From: Symsagittifera roscoffensis
Taxonomy: Eukaryota > Xenacoelomorpha > Acoela > Convolutidae
Reading direction: 5' to 3'
Length of the DNA: 64,000 nt
Assembly (NCBI RefSeq): GCF_963678635.1
Contig: NC_087062.1
Span: forward strand, 11,640,670 to 11,704,669
This document shows, piece after piece, positions 43,077 through 54,959 of the stretch. Within the stretch, counting starts at the first letter, position 1, and each line of letters opens with the position of its first letter. A program made the translations under genes and the position numbers. The notes beneath the pieces were generated by a model. It saw only the letters and a list, made by a program, of their open reading frames with translations, was not told the origin of the DNA and made no database searches.

Positions 43077-43523
43077 CAAGCTATCTGAAAACCCTTCACA
43101 ACGCCCCACACTCGGGCACTTTTTCAAATTGCTGAAATGATCGAAACGATCGGTCTTATAAAAAACAGTATGGGTATACTATTTAATTAATATAAAGGTT
43201 TAATCCAACTAATTTGGTGTCAAAGTCACTGTCAATTCTTGATTTATGGGTTGTGTTCCTTTTTCTATTCTTTTTTGGTTTTTGTTTCGCTTTTTGTCTT
43301 TTGCTCGTTTTTTGTCCCCCTAGTTACCCCCCCTTACTCCGTTAGCTAAGCCTCGTTTGGAGAGCGCACCAGGAAATTTTCTCGAGTTTTCTTAAAAAGC
43401 TATCACGGTACAACCGGAAGGCTTACACATTCCCGCTGAACCGTACCACCGGTACTCTAGAATGGGCATGTATCCCGGAGCTGTGTCAAGTGGGTTCAAC
43501 TCCGTAGTCACGATGTCGTAAAA

Positions 43524-43539
43524 ACACCCAGGAGCGCCA
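43524..43539 (-). other. Element A primer-binding site
   Basis: On the minus strand, 11 bp after the 5' LTR end, TGGCGCTCCTGGGTG starts with TGG, complementary to a tRNA CCA end. Element B has TGGCACACCTGGGTG at the equivalent spot. The tRNA species was not identified. Confidence 0.65.
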
Positions 43540-43550
43540 TAAAAACACTA

Positions 43551-44275
43551 TGTAACAGTCACCTGCTTCGGGTTTAACAGTCACCTGCTTAAAAACCCGT
43601 TACAGCTTAAAGACCACTACTAAAATACCCCCCCCCCACTCTAAAAAATGAGAACGTCCCCAAACTTAGGTCTCAAAATACCCAAAATACACAAACGCCG
43701 TTAAAAACAGAGTCAGATTAATCCGTACAGTTACTTTTTATTAGACAGTGAAGCTTTGATCCATTTCAGATGGATCAACCTAAAACTCTCCTTACCTCAG
43801 CATAACAATCATAAAACACACTCAAGAAAATTAAATTGGGTACTCACATACCAGCTTACTCGAGAATCAGAGGTAACTAAATTGGTAAGCAACTTGAGAA
43901 TAATTGGGAAATTAAGTTTGGCTCAATAAGTTCTAATCGAACAAGTTTTATCTCAAGAATGGTGTTTTGGTTTTGGAGTCTCGGTCCAACTGAATTTCGA
44001 TGGTCTTTGTTTTCTGTTTCAAGATAGGGCAGCTCTACTCTCGTGTTATTTAGATGTCGGAAATTGCGAATAGCAATTTCCCGCTGCGTAAATTAACCAT
44101 TTTCCCGCGATTGTTAATCGGTCGTTCTCCTCTTGTATATCTGCGATTTTCAGTTTTTGCGAGAAAGTTGAACATGACAGGCTCAATTCAAAATTTTGAA
44201 TAATTAAATTTCATCCCAAAATTACGTAGTTCATATTCCTCAAGGTCAAACTTCCAAATATGACCGACTGGCACA
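43551..44275 (-). repeat. 5' LTR of element A
   Basis: In minus orientation it begins TGTGCCAGTCGGTC and ends GTGACTGTTACA, about 725 bp. It shares long blocks with the LTR at 24756 and the solo LTR at 23849. It has a short internal duplication of TAACAGTCACCTGCTT at its U5 end and lacks about 100 bp present in the other two. Confidence 0.85.
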
Positions 44276-44278
44276 GTG

Positions 44279-44436
44279 TGTAACATTCGCCCGGAAGTAC
44301 ATATCGACGGAAAATAGAGCTAGGTTAAGAAACGAATCGCTAGCGTCTAAACACAGCTTCACATGCTTCTAACCGTCTCAAACAAAGCCAGTTCAATGTG
44401 TGGTTCACTAACATCGGGTCGACGAAGTCGTTACAA
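44279..44436 (-). repeat. Inverted fragment of an element-B LTR (U5 end)
   Basis: Begins TGTAACATTCGCCCGGAAGT, the reverse complement of the last bases of B's LTRs. It can be followed for about 158 bp (CTAAACACAGCTTCACATGC, then ATCGGGTCGACGAAGTCGTT) before similarity ends. Only GTG separates it from element A's LTR, and about 9 bp from B's 5' LTR. Confidence 0.75.
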
Positions 44437-44445
44437 CGGAAAGGC

Positions 44446-45383
44446 TGTGACATTCGACCATAATGGTGTCCAAAATGCATGGCAGAATCGAAATTTTATT
44501 GATAAAAATTGAGTGAGAAAGTTGTTTGATTGAAGGATTAACGGTGTTAACTGTTCAATTGAACAGATTGGAAAGGGTCAATTTGGAGTGACAAAACATT
44601 TTTTAATTTTTCGAAATAGGCGTGCATGACACGTAACAATTTTAATTTTCGCGATTACCACAGCCGCGAAAATCGTAACAACCTTTTTTGCTAGTCGAGA
44701 TGAGAACAACGATTTTCGCCGGTAGAGAATAGACTTACGAGCTACAGAAGATTAGAATTACGGTCGAGATTATTGTTGGACTAGCATTCCGAACGAAATG
44801 TGACGATTTTGCTGCTACAATCGTCACGGAGTAGTTCCCGAGAAATTGTAGGGGTATGGGTGACTTTTACTACATTTCACGATCAACAACAAGACAGCTC
44901 TTCGACCGGATTGAAGAAGCGGGAAAAGTTTTCGCAAAAGATTTGAAATTCAATTTTAACAACTTTAAGCTTCCTGGTATGACCTGAATAGAATTAAATA
45001 ACATCAAATTAGTTTTCAGTTAATGAAAAATAGAAGTTAAGGAAGGGGGTTGGTCCATCTCCGATGGATATGATGATCTTTATCGACTGAACAAAAACAA
45101 TACTAATAAGATAATGAAGAGTGACCTCGTGAACTGAGGACACTGAGACTCAGCCAAGAGCTCACTATTTTTGCATGCAACTAAGTTAATTTGCGCGATC
45201 TGGCCGATAGCCTTAAATAGAAACGACTTTGTCGACCCGATGTTCCGATGTTAATAGACCACACACTGAACTGGCGTAGGTAGAGACAATTAAAAGCAAG
45301 TGATGCTGTGTTTAGACGCTAGCCAGTCGTTTTAGGACCTAGTTTCATTTTCCATCGGTATGTAATTCCAGGCAAATGTTACA
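44446..45383 (+). repeat. 5' LTR of element B
   Basis: About 938 bp, TGTGACATTCGACC to GGCAAATGTTACA; the ends are imperfect inverted matches (TGTGACATTCG / CAAATGTTACA). It is homologous along its whole length to 61845-62776, with scattered substitutions and indels, so the insertion is not recent. Confidence 0.9.
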
Positions 45384-45395
45384 TATATGTTTTTA

Positions 45396-45412
45396 TGGCA
45401 CACCTGGGTGTT
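45396..45412 (+). other. Element B primer-binding site
   Basis: TGGCACACCTGGGTG begins 12 bp after the LTR end, preceded by TATATGTTTTTA. It differs from element A's at two positions of fifteen; spacing and context (GTTTTTA before TGG) are also the same. Confidence 0.65.
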
Positions 45413-46850
45413 ATACTTTTAACATAATAATCGGCAGACCCGTTAACAAAGCACTCCGCGCCGAGCGGATGCTCTAGATGAAGCGCTTAAGAGAGGGCCG
45501 GGAGGGTGGTTTGCAACGTGGAAGCCTTCCGGATTACCAGATTTAGTTTTTCAACCTAGCTTAGACAAAAAACTCACGTGTGTGGAGGGTGGGGGATTGG
45601 CCGACCCGTCGTGCCTTAAGCGGTGTATGACCAAAAACACTTAAAGATATACAAGAAACGGAACAAAAGTAGTATTGTGCCTAAGAAAAAAGCAAAAACT
45701 GAAATTTGATTATTTAAGCACGTTAAAGCTAATTTGCTCTCAATCCGGAAGAATCTCGGGATTATAGCGGAAGATTGATCCGGAAAGCAGTCCAAAGAGT
45801 GGCAGGAAGGGTCTCAAGGACAACAACGACTGGTTTTGTATCACTTTTGGTACATAAAGTACGATATCAATATGTGGGGAGCTCGACAGTGACTAAAGTT
45901 GCGAATTTCCGAGAACGCAAATATACCGATTTTTGGGTCAAAAAAGTGATACTTTGATCTCCCAATCGCGATTTTTGATATATCGATATCTTTTGAAATG
46001 CAATAGTGAGTTTAATAGTAACTGCACTAATCTAACTAGTGGAAATATTTGGGTTGCAACTAATTGGGTGCCAAAAGTCCGATTTTTAGTAATTTTTGAA
46101 AAAACGAAACGCAAAAAAAAAATTTCGAATTTTTTTAGTTAGGGCAATAAAAGTGTTGTTCAGACAACATGCAAAATTGAATCGACAGGTTTTAAAACCC
46201 GTTTGCAAACAACCTTTCTGACCCCAATGAAATCGAACGTGTTTGAGTTAGTGGATTCATCAAATCGAAGGGGTTCAAATAGCATTGTTTTTGGCAAATT
46301 TTTTCAACTGAAACGTATCAGATTAGGTTTTTTGCATTGAACTGGAAAAAAAACAGGCCTTTTGAGCTCAGATCAATAATTTTTAGGTCAATAGGACAAG
46401 AACTGACGAAAAATTTAGGCGGAGCCTGTAAGTTATAAAGTTTTTTGAGTTATCATTAAAGAAGTTTTGCTGCATAACTTTGGAACAACTGGACCGATCC
46501 AGTTCACCTTGGTAATGATAGAACAGGAACTAACTTGGCTTAGAACTTTGTTTTGTGAGGAAAAATAAATAGAGTTTTTTTAGATTGTTTTTAGATTGTT
46601 TTAGATTGTTTTTTCAGATTGTTTTTATGTTGTTCTCGACAATAAGGAAGGATTAAGGAACCTGGAAAACGGCAGTCGATTCAAAAATAGGCTTGTTAGA
46701 CCCCTCATGCTTAAGGAAAACCTTTACATAAGGAGCTTAGCTTCAATTCGGAGGGGTCTGGAGCCAAAACAAACCCCTCCTATTTTGTTGATTGTGCAAA
46801 ATAGGCTCTGAAATTGTATCCGGATGAGTCTCGGATGTCATATTTTGCCA

Positions 46851-47383
46851 ATCCAGAAGGATCATATTTTACCAATCAAGAGGGGTCCCAAATCGGAAGA
46901 GTCCTGTTTATGCCAATCCGGAAGTAGCATATTTCGCCAATCATGAGATGTCCCAATTCGGAGGTATCCTGTTTTTTGCCAATCCGGAGGGGTCCCAATT
47001 TGAAGGGGTACTTGCCAATCCGGAAGGGTCATACTTTACCAATCCGGAGAGGTTCCAATTCGGAGGGGTCCTGTTTGTGCCAATTCCGGAGGGGTCCCAA
47101 TTCGGAGGGGTGCCCTTTTGGCCAAACTGGAGGGGTCCCAATTCGGAGGGGTCCTGTTTTTTGCCTATCCGTAGGGGTCCCAGTCCGGAAGATCAAACTT
47201 TACCAATCCGGAGAGGTCCCAATTCGGAGCGGTCCTGTTTTTACCAATCAGGAGGGATCCCAATTCGGAGGGGTCCCCTATTGGCCAATCTGGAGGGGTC
47301 TCAATTTGGAGGGACCCTGTTTTTGCCAATGCGGAGGGGTCCCAATTCGGAAGTGTCCTTTTTTTGCCTATCTGTAGGGGTCC
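46851..47383. repeat. Tandem repeat in element B leader, about 17-bp and 40-bp levels
   Basis: The basic word CCAATYCGGAGGGGTCC is reiterated more than 20 times, arranged in higher-order units of about 40 bp that add TGTTTTTTG. It sits between the 5' LTR and gag, the same position as the unrelated minisatellite in element A. Frames through it are low-complexity and are not genes. Confidence 0.9.
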
Positions 47384-47483
47384 CTGAACTATAAATTTAA
47401 GGTGCGCCTAGACAAGTTGAGGATGCCTAAGCTAACTGATAGCTCTAGAAAATTTCAAGCGAAGAAACAAAGGAAAACAATTA

Positions 47484-49018
47484 ATGACCCTTTTTTGCAA
47501 AGGATCGAGAAGACTCGGAACAAAAAGGGAAGAAATCTTCTGGCAGAGGGTTGAAACAAGGAGTCAAAAAGAATTGGAAGACGGAAAGGCAATGTTGGAG
47601 GAGGAGATCCATCCAAACACCGCTCTGGATGAGAATCGGGTGGGACGTGGAACGGAAGCAGAAGGTGATAGGAGGTTAACGATTGAATCTACTCCCATAG
47701 ACCAAGGCCACGATTTCGTCACTTCGACCGGGACTCTTGACCGAAAGGAGCTGTCGGATCCGTCCGACATCTCGACTGAGAATCCAACAGCAGCGAGGTA
47801 AAGAGACATCGAGACAGAGTGGTAAAACACGAGTTTCGACCAGCACTGAATTGCCTGGAACCGATAGGGTGACGCCACCACTAGTGACTCTATTGGTGGA
47901 CAACGAAGCATCAATGGAAGAGGCCTTGACCAGGATTGTGGACAGCATGGTTGAACAGAGTGAACAGATGTCAATAAGAATGAGTGAACTGGAAACAGCA
48001 GTTCACGTTGAGCGAGAAAGCCTGCGGGAAGAAAATAACAGCAACAGGCGGGAAGTCAGTAGGAGCGAAAAACGTTTACAAGAAAGGACAGATGAGTGTT
48101 TGGCCAGGAACTTGTCGCGAACGAAGAGGGAGGCTGAGGAAAGAGAGAAGCGGCTGAGAGGTGATCTGGAACAACTACGAAGTCAGCAAGAGCAGACTCT
48201 TGGGACTCTCGACACAAGGATGGATGCAATGTTGGAAAAATGCACTCTGGCTATCATGGAAAGGCTGGATGGTCTCCTGGGAAACATGAGCGGATCTTTA
48301 AATGGTGGAACACACTCGAGAGAGGCTATCAAAGCCGAGAGTGAACTTTAACGAGCATCCAAACAGAGGTAGGACCTATGGATCCACAAGAGAAAGGGTT
48401 AACTCATCCAGCAAAGCCACCGTGAACAATAGGCCGATAGGTGCAACTAATATCAGAGGAGGTTATACTGGCAACAGACCGATCTCGAATGAACCACTTA
48501 TGCGAGACGCAAATTCGACTGGGAGAACTGATTCCACAAACTAGAACCAATCGAAATAAGGAAGATCTCAGCCCAGCGATTTTGACAGGAAGGAAAATCT
48601 AGAGCCTCAAACAGCAGATATTAACGATCAAGCGGGACATTCAAGTGATGCAACGGTAATGGCCACGGCGTTTGAATCCCTGAGCAGTTCCTTGGAAATT
48701 TTCCTCACGAGGTTGTTTAGGACCAGTGAGCGCAGCGAGAAGTCAAGAAGGGTATTTAGGAAACCAAGATTTTATAAGGATGAATCTGATGGCTGTATAG
48801 ATACCTGGGTAGAGGTTATGGAGCTGCCCTTTGAGGAACAAGACTTGACAGAAATACAAGAATGCAGTGCGCTCGCCAGAAACTTGGAAGGGACAGCCCT
48901 GAAATGCGTGATGGCCAATAAGCAACAACAGCGGGACACAGCCGAGAAAAACTTCAAAATTCTGTTGAATCGCTTAGGTTCAGGAGTGCAAGGACACAAA
49001 GTGAAGAAGAAACCATAG
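47484..49018 (+). pseudogene. Element B gag, broken
   Basis: Frames at 47484-47801, 47737-48351, 48302-48544 and 48659-49018 together carry a charged N-terminus, a long coiled coil (LRGDLEQLRSQQEQTL region, about 48000-48250), and the Gag core DESDGCIDTWVEVM, LEGTALKCVMANKQQQRDTA and LLNRLGSG. The core aligns with element A at 39699-39316. Overlapping changes of frame and a stop at 49016 show decay. Confidence 0.7.
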
Positions 49019-49192
49019 ACAAGGTCTTAGATGACTTAGAAATGCTTAGGAGGCGTAATCAACCAGACGAGTCAAATAGCAAAATGAACTTGGCAGTGGC
49101 GTGAAGAACGGTGAACATGGATAAGGTATACATCTCTTTCAACCACTGCAGCTACACCGGAGGAACTGCGACTGAAATCCAAAGAATATCTG

Positions 49193-49570
49193 TTGCTAAA
49201 GCCTCCTATGAGATCAGGTTACTATAAAATTAATTATGGCAGTTTTAACAATGGACATCCAAACCAGGGGATTAACAGGTACAAACCTAGGGATGACATG
49301 GACAAGAGATGCTCTTATGCAAAGCTTAGTTCGACAGACCATCATGTATCAGCATGCGCAACGTACAAGCAGGGCATGAAGGAGATTGGGAAGAAAAACC
49401 GCAACAGCTGGCTAAAACGAAAATGCACGCCTAAAAAAACGAGTAAACCAGAGCCTGAAACCGCGGCTAAAGACTTTAAAATAAACTATAAAGCAGCGGC
49501 AAGAGATGCCCTGGATAGAGTCCAGCAGGAATTTGCAACGAGTTTAACAAAAAGTCAAGCTCGAACTTGA
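49193..49570 (+). pseudogene. Element B nucleocapsid remnant
   Basis: YKPRDDMDKRCSYAKLSSTD then DHHVSACAT matches element A's first zinc knuckle, but the C-X2-C spacing is lost, and the second knuckle is absent (a deletion relative to A). Then a Lys/Glu-rich part aligning with A's linker (ARDALDRVQQEF against AAEAINKVKQDL). Confidence 0.6.
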
Positions 49571-49643
49571 AAACGAGAGAGCTCAAGAGCAGCTCAACGC
49601 CTTTCAAGCATCTGAGGCAGAAGAAACGAAGACACCGAGTAGT

Positions 49644-50735
49644 ATGAGTATAAAGCTGAACGTGATTTCTGGACAGACATTCGGGATGGTGCCACAAGGA
49701 AGCAAGATATATTCAAAAATCTCGGTGGCGGGACACCGGGTAATTAGGAACCTAAGTGAACCTTCGGAGCTTACCATGATGCATTTGGATTCTTATGCGG
49801 ATTATCTGAGACAAGCGGAGCCACGCACTGAGTCGAGAGCTGTGCGAGCCTTGTTGACAACGGGTGGCACTCGAATAAGGAAATTTTACAGGCGCTACGT
49901 GGAAGTTTACGGAACATATCAAGTCATGTTATACGTGGATGGGATAAGTGTTTACACCAAGAACTACGTCACAACAGACAATGACCGAAAAGAACATATA
50001 TACTTGGGTTAGGAAGAACGCAAGGTCCGTAGAATTGTTCATGACGCCATGATGGAACAAGATGCGGTAACGATTGGATACGAAGCAGATTTGACTGCAC
50101 ATCTGCTAGACACCGATGGAAACATGATCGGAGTAACAGGACTTCTAGACACAGGAGCAGTAGTCAGTGTAATGCCGATCAAGACATGGGAAAGAATGTG
50201 CTTCACCGGGGAGGACCTGATACCGACGAATTTAAGATTGGCAGCCCCTAACCGCGGAGCGATCTACGTGGCTGGCAGAACTCCAAAAACAGTCATCCAC
50301 ATGAGTTTCCTTGTGGTGGAGAATCTGGACGATTCGGATCAGTTCATTTTGGGGCGCGACTTGGTCAGGAATTTCGACGTGATGATCGACCTTAATAATG
50401 GACTGTTAAAGATTAGTAACCCATACAGGAAGTTTGTTAAGCGACCAGTAAATCGAAAAGTAACCGATGAGAACAAGATCCCAGTTTTTTTTTACAGAAA
50501 AGTAAAATTACAGCGCAGGCAGGCACTAGTAGCGATTTTCAGGATGAAAAATTTAAACTCATTGAGTGATTCTAAGCAGGTTTGCTTGGTACCCAAACCA
50601 AGCAGTCATGGTTCAGTGGTTTTAGACCGGAGCTTTTCCGTCACACAATACACTGGACACAATGATTTCAACCCAGCGAGGAACGAAACTACGCTTTACC
50701 AAAAAGGACGGACTTTGAAGAAACGCCAAACCTGA
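49644..50735 (+). pseudogene. Element B protease region
   Basis: Two pieces in one phase or nearly so: 49644-50012, carrying RNLSEPSELTMMH and VMLYVDGISVYTK, and 50049-50735, carrying the retropepsin motif GLLDTGAVVSVM and LGRDLVRNFDVMIDL. A stop at 50010 separates them. The active-site DTG is intact. The 3' part continues about 60 residues beyond the point where element A jumps to integrase, showing text that A has lost. Confidence 0.75.
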
Positions 50736-50939
50736 AGAAGCATCGATTAAAAGACTGTCCAACTCATGCAAATAAAGATCTGGTTTTGAAAAGGAGTAAT
50801 GAGTTGAAAACTTTTAGCTAAATATATTCAATGAGATCCAAAACGGATGACGACTTGTCGAGCTGCTCGAATTTTTGGGAACGACCCTCGTCATATTAAT
50901 TAGATTCTGACAAACCAGAGATAAAGCAACTAAGCAGTG

Positions 50940-52130
50940 AAATAGGTGAAGAAGAGTTTGAGTTGCTACGGGCAGTTTTAAATCGGAACGCGGACGTTTT
51001 TTCAAAACATAAGGTGACTATTGGTTGTTGTAATTTCGTCGAGCATGAAATCGAACTAGAAGAAGGCGCCGTCCGCCACAGGAAGGGCGCAAGGAGCATG
51101 ACACCTCCTAAATTGGAGGCGTGCCGAGCGCAATTAGTAATGCTGCTCGAATACGATATGATAGAACCCTCAAAATCACCTTGGGCTTGTGGTGTTGTTA
51201 TGGCTGAAAAGAAGGGGGACAGCAAAGAATCTGTTGCGACTTTCGCTAGCTGAACGCGGTGACCATAAAGGGTCCCTACCCAATACCACGTATTGACGAG
51301 AGCCTCTCAAAACTTGGTGATGCCAAGTTTTTCATTACACTGGACCTGGGTTCTGCTTCTGACAGGTTCCTCTGCGAAAGAAGGAAAAAGAAAAGACTGG
51401 ATTTGCATGTGAATTGGGCTTAAGCCAATGGAAGAGGATGATGCCTTTCGGCTTATGCAATGCCACGGCGACCTTTCAAAGATTGATGGCTCAGGCGTAG
51501 ACCAGCATAACGAAGCAGTACGGGAAACTCGTGATGTGATACGTGGATGACGTAGTGATAGCAGCACCCACCTTGACAGACCACATTGACAGACTCGATG
51601 AGGTCTTCAACTTCATTAAGAGCTGGTTTGAAATGCAAATCGTCAAAATTGAGATTCTTAGGGACTCAAAAAAGTACCTGAGAAGAATGGTAGACAGGCA
51701 TGGCGTGAGACCGAATCCGGATGCGGCGGAGGCCGTGCTTACATGGAAGGCCCACAGGACGGACACGCAGGTTATGAGCTTCCTAGGATTTGCGAATTAC
51801 TGCAGAGAGTTCATAAAAGAATACGCTGATAAAGCTTACACGATGCAGCAACTGATGCACAACATAGGGAAGAAGTTCGAATGGAATGAAAGAGCTCAGG
51901 AATCCTTCGAGAACTTAAAGCGGGAAATTTGCGAAGTGCCAGTGCTAGGCATGTCCACAGATAATGGCATGTACAGTCTCGACACTGATGCTTCAGTGGT
52001 AGCCATTTCAGCAATACTTCATCAAGAGCGAGAATGGAATGGAAGAACAGTTCTTCGTCCCCATGCATATGACAGTAAGGCGCTGAGCGATACTGATATG
52101 AAATACGGTGCACTAATAGTTGAGAATTAA
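50940..52130 (+). pseudogene. Element B reverse transcriptase and RNase H, broken
   Basis: First part 50963-51253: NADVFSKHKVTIGCC, EIELEEGA and VVMAEKKGD, the start of a Ty3/gypsy RT. Then out-of-phase pieces with FFITLDLGS and a CNAT-like motif, and the catalytic Y-V-D-D at 51540-51551. The intact frame 51543-52130 covers the thumb and connection (GVRPNPDAAEAVLTWK, FLGFANYCREFI) and the RNase H start (SLDTDASVVAISAILHQ). Several stops and frameshifts between 51240 and 51540 disable it. Element A has nothing corresponding. Confidence 0.8.
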
Positions 52131-52449
52131 CGCACATATTCGTGGAGAAGTAACGCGCATACTTAGGGAGCGCTCGCTTTAAGTTGCGTGTGGATAACCG
52201 AGCCCTATCCTGGTTGACGACGTACTCGATGGACTAGAGTTATATGGATCTTTGGATAGTCAGGTTGGATGGCTACCAAATGATAATCGAGCCCAGAATG
52301 CGTAACAAGAACCAAAATGCTGACAGCCTCAGTAGGAAAACTGAATTTTATGAAAGATTGGAGCAGAAGCAGGCCAATCAGGCAGAGATCGTGAAGGATT
52401 CTTGTTTTTAGACAAAGAGACTTACGAAGCATGCGAGAAGAGGGTGATA

Positions 52450-53295
52450 GCATGTCTGCATGCCAATAGGTGAAAGATCCTAGGAAATTACGATTCCCAT
52501 TGCAAGCCAACGAGTCATCCGAACTCAATGAGGTGGTGCAGATTGATCACCAGAAGACATGTATGGCAGACAGTGGCTAGAATCAGGTTCTAGTGATAAT
52601 CGATCACTGCACAAAGTATGCAGAGGCAGTACCCTGCATAACTGCCCCAGCCGAAGAGACATGTGACCATCTGATCAATACATGGATAGCATAACATGGA
52701 TGTCCAATGACCATCCAATCGGCATGGAACAGATTTTGTAGGAGAACTTACTAAGGAGCTCATGAGACCTTCTAAAGAATTGCAGGCTCATTATACGACT
52801 TATCATCCCCAAACCAGCGGCTTTATGGAAAGACAAAATCGGACTCTGGTGTCTATGTTGACGGTGTATTGTCCCCAATATATGACTGATTGGGATATAT
52901 ACCTGCCACAAGTGATGGGAGCTTATAACAGTTCGCAGCATTCCACCACAGGAATTAGTCCGCACATGATGTTGACCGGGCATGAAAAGTCTTTGCCTTT
53001 GACTTTCTTTTATCCAGAGTATGAAGGAAAGAAAACATCGCTACAAGTCTTTGTCAGGGAGGTAATCAGACGTCAGCAAGAACTGAACGATTTATGTAGA
53101 CGCAATACGCAACAAGCTCAGGCGAGGCAGAAGCAAAGGTTTGACAACAAAACAGCTGGTGCAAAAGCTTACTCGGTAGGAGACCACGTGTGGTTTTTTA
53201 GAACGTTTTTTCACAAAGAAACTCCTGATGAAGTGAAGGGGACCGTTCATGATAACGGAGGTGCATCAGAAGGGAAGTCTTTACAGACTAAATAA
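52450..53295 (+). pseudogene. Element B integrase, broken
   Basis: The HHCC zinc-finger part is missing. What follows, VKDPRK, ESSELNEVVQIDHQK, EETCDHLI and HPQTSGFMERQNRTLV, is the core. The first Asp (VQIDH) and the Glu (FMERQ) remain, but the second Asp region is scrambled (a QSAW-like reading where A has QSDNGK), with stops at about 52580 and 52690. The long open part 52762-53295 includes the GPY-like region (AKAYSVGDHVWFF). Confidence 0.75.
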
Positions 53296-53826
53296 CGGTT
53301 GAGCTGCGCACTTTGAAAATAAAATTCCACACAACCCATCCACAGAGGTCTGGTGTATACCTGAAGACATGAAGGAGGACTATTACCTGATGTTGGACCC
53401 TGCTTGTGAAGTCAATGAGAAAGGCATCAGGGAAAAGAAAGATGGGAATGAGGTGCTGGAAGAAGGGACAAGTCCGCCACTGGATCTGGATCCTAATGAA
53501 AAAATTGAGGTGGATGAGGAAACCTTACCTAATGCGGACTGGCAAAACCCCGAGCAGACATAGGTTCCAAAGAACATTGAACCGGATCTGCCCTTTTCAA
53601 TGCAGACAAGACAATGCAGACAGGACAAGAACCCCAAAGAAATATAATCCTTACGGAGACGACTTTGTAGTGGATAGGATAGACCTGAAAAAGATAGTCG
53701 AAGATCTTTTGCGTCTAGAGGAGATACCCGTGTCACAGCATATAGACATTGTCGATGATCAAGACAAGGAATGGATCGGTCTAAATCTGAAGTGAAAATC
53801 GACGAGGACCAGCAGCAGTCGTACAA
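53296..53826 (+). pseudogene. Element B pol tail
   Basis: NPSTEVWCIPEDMKEDYYLM and DPACEVNEKGIREKKDGNE align with element A's tail, then an acidic stretch, and KKYNPYGDDFVVDRI matches A's R-YGDDFLIDKI. Stops at about 53561 and 53793 and a frame change break it. Confidence 0.6.
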
Positions 53827-54179
53827 TCAAGAATAAATGAACCTACGCGTCTTGAAGGGGTTGAGCGAAATGACATCATATCCAAAGAAAACCAGGGTCA
53901 CGATTCAGAACGTGAACCGCGAGAGCGAGAAGTACATGAAGGATGACAAAGATGAACCTTCCTGGGCAGCCCAGGAAGGTCAATTGCTCATTCCTGCGTC
54001 CAACTTTAACTTAACATCCGGTATGTGATCGACCGTGACGTTCATGGATATTCTTGTCCGGTGGTGGGAGTTAAACTTACCCACACTGAAAAATTATTAA
54101 TAAAACTATTAAAATTTGCAAGAGAAAACGGCGCCTTAGAGGCAGAGTCAGATGAAGGCCCTAGGGAATAGGCATAGAG

Positions 54180-54673
54180 AGAGTAATAGGGTCATATTTC
54201 AATTTGCCAAATGAAAACTCAAGTAGCATAGTATTAACAAATAGTAATTTTAAACTTACAAACAGGACGTGTAAGATAGCTATCACCGCGGTCATGAGTC
54301 TTAGAACAGTGTTAGCAGCAGAATTTAAGAGAGAATACAAAATCATACTTATTTTGTGGAATCAAAGAGCAGGAATAGGAGGTGTAGCAGCTTTGTCACC
54401 AGCGGCTTTGCAAAAACCAGGAACGTACTTATGTTTCTTGGTGACGAGAGCAACGGAAAAGTAGCACGCCACCCCGAAGAATTGGTTCTGTCCCTGACAA
54501 CACAAAGAGACTTCTTAGTAGAGAGGGAAGTGAAAGAACTCTTGCTTCCGGTGTACAACCCAAACCGAGGGCGAATGCATTCTCGGGAGCTGTATGCGCT
54601 GATACATGTGATCCTTTCGGATACCAATATAGAAGTGTATCTACAAAAGAAGTTTTATTTGAGTATAGGTTGA
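54180..54673 (+). pseudogene. Element B macro-domain remnant
   Basis: Two frames, 54204-54464 and 54356-54673, together mirror element A's macro-domain protein: SSSIVLTNSNFKLTNRTCKI, LAAEFKREY, GIGGVAAL, TYLCFLVTRATEK, then after a shift DFLVEREVKELLLPVYNPNRG and YLQKKFYLSIG. Conserved positions (FKREY, LVTR, P-VY-PNRG, ELYA-H-VL) match between A and B, supporting a real, once-constrained protein. Confidence 0.65.
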
Positions 54674-54959
54674 GTGTAGGTTGAGTGTAGCATGTATTAT
54701 GTTTTATGGTGTTATGATTATTAGGATCTTAGGTTTTGAAGGGTTAGTGACCACGAATGCTCAAACAATAATTTAAGAAACAGATCCAAAGTTTGGACTG
54801 TCCACTTTTAGATCAACTTCCAAGATTTAAGACTGAATTGATTTTTAATATATTTTAAAATCAAAATCTTCTTATCGGATTGTTTTTAAATCCGTTGTAA
54901 TATGAACTTGGAGCAATAATGACAGATGCGATAGTCGTGACCTTATTTCTAGATCCTGA

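Larger units (their letters stand above)
24756..44275 (-). mobile_element. Element A: giant Ty3/gypsy-type LTR retrotransposon, RT/RNase H missing
   Basis: Order on the minus strand: 5' LTR 44275-43551, primer-binding site 43539-43524, leader 43523-40992 with minisatellite, gag 40991-38729, protease-containing frame 38741-37602, integrase 37605-35926 with a tail to 35505, then about 10 kb of accessory frames to 25685, and a truncated 3' LTR 25275-24756. Integrase type and gene order (PR before IN) fit Metaviridae. Typical members are 5-10 kb, so this is about twice or more the usual length, all of it post-integrase. The coding part looks clearly richer in GC than the host introns. No 4-6 bp target duplication is visible; only GTG flanks both ends. 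Confidence 0.85.

Noticed and set aside
24753-44278. GTG on both sides of element A as a target-site duplication
   Set aside because: Only 3 bp agree, shorter than usual for Ty3/gypsy, and the 3' LTR is truncated; chance agreement is likely.
46941-47394. Frames of about 145 codons with GGVPIRRGP-type repeats
   Set aside because: Low-complexity reading of the leader tandem repeat of element B; all three frames show similar text.
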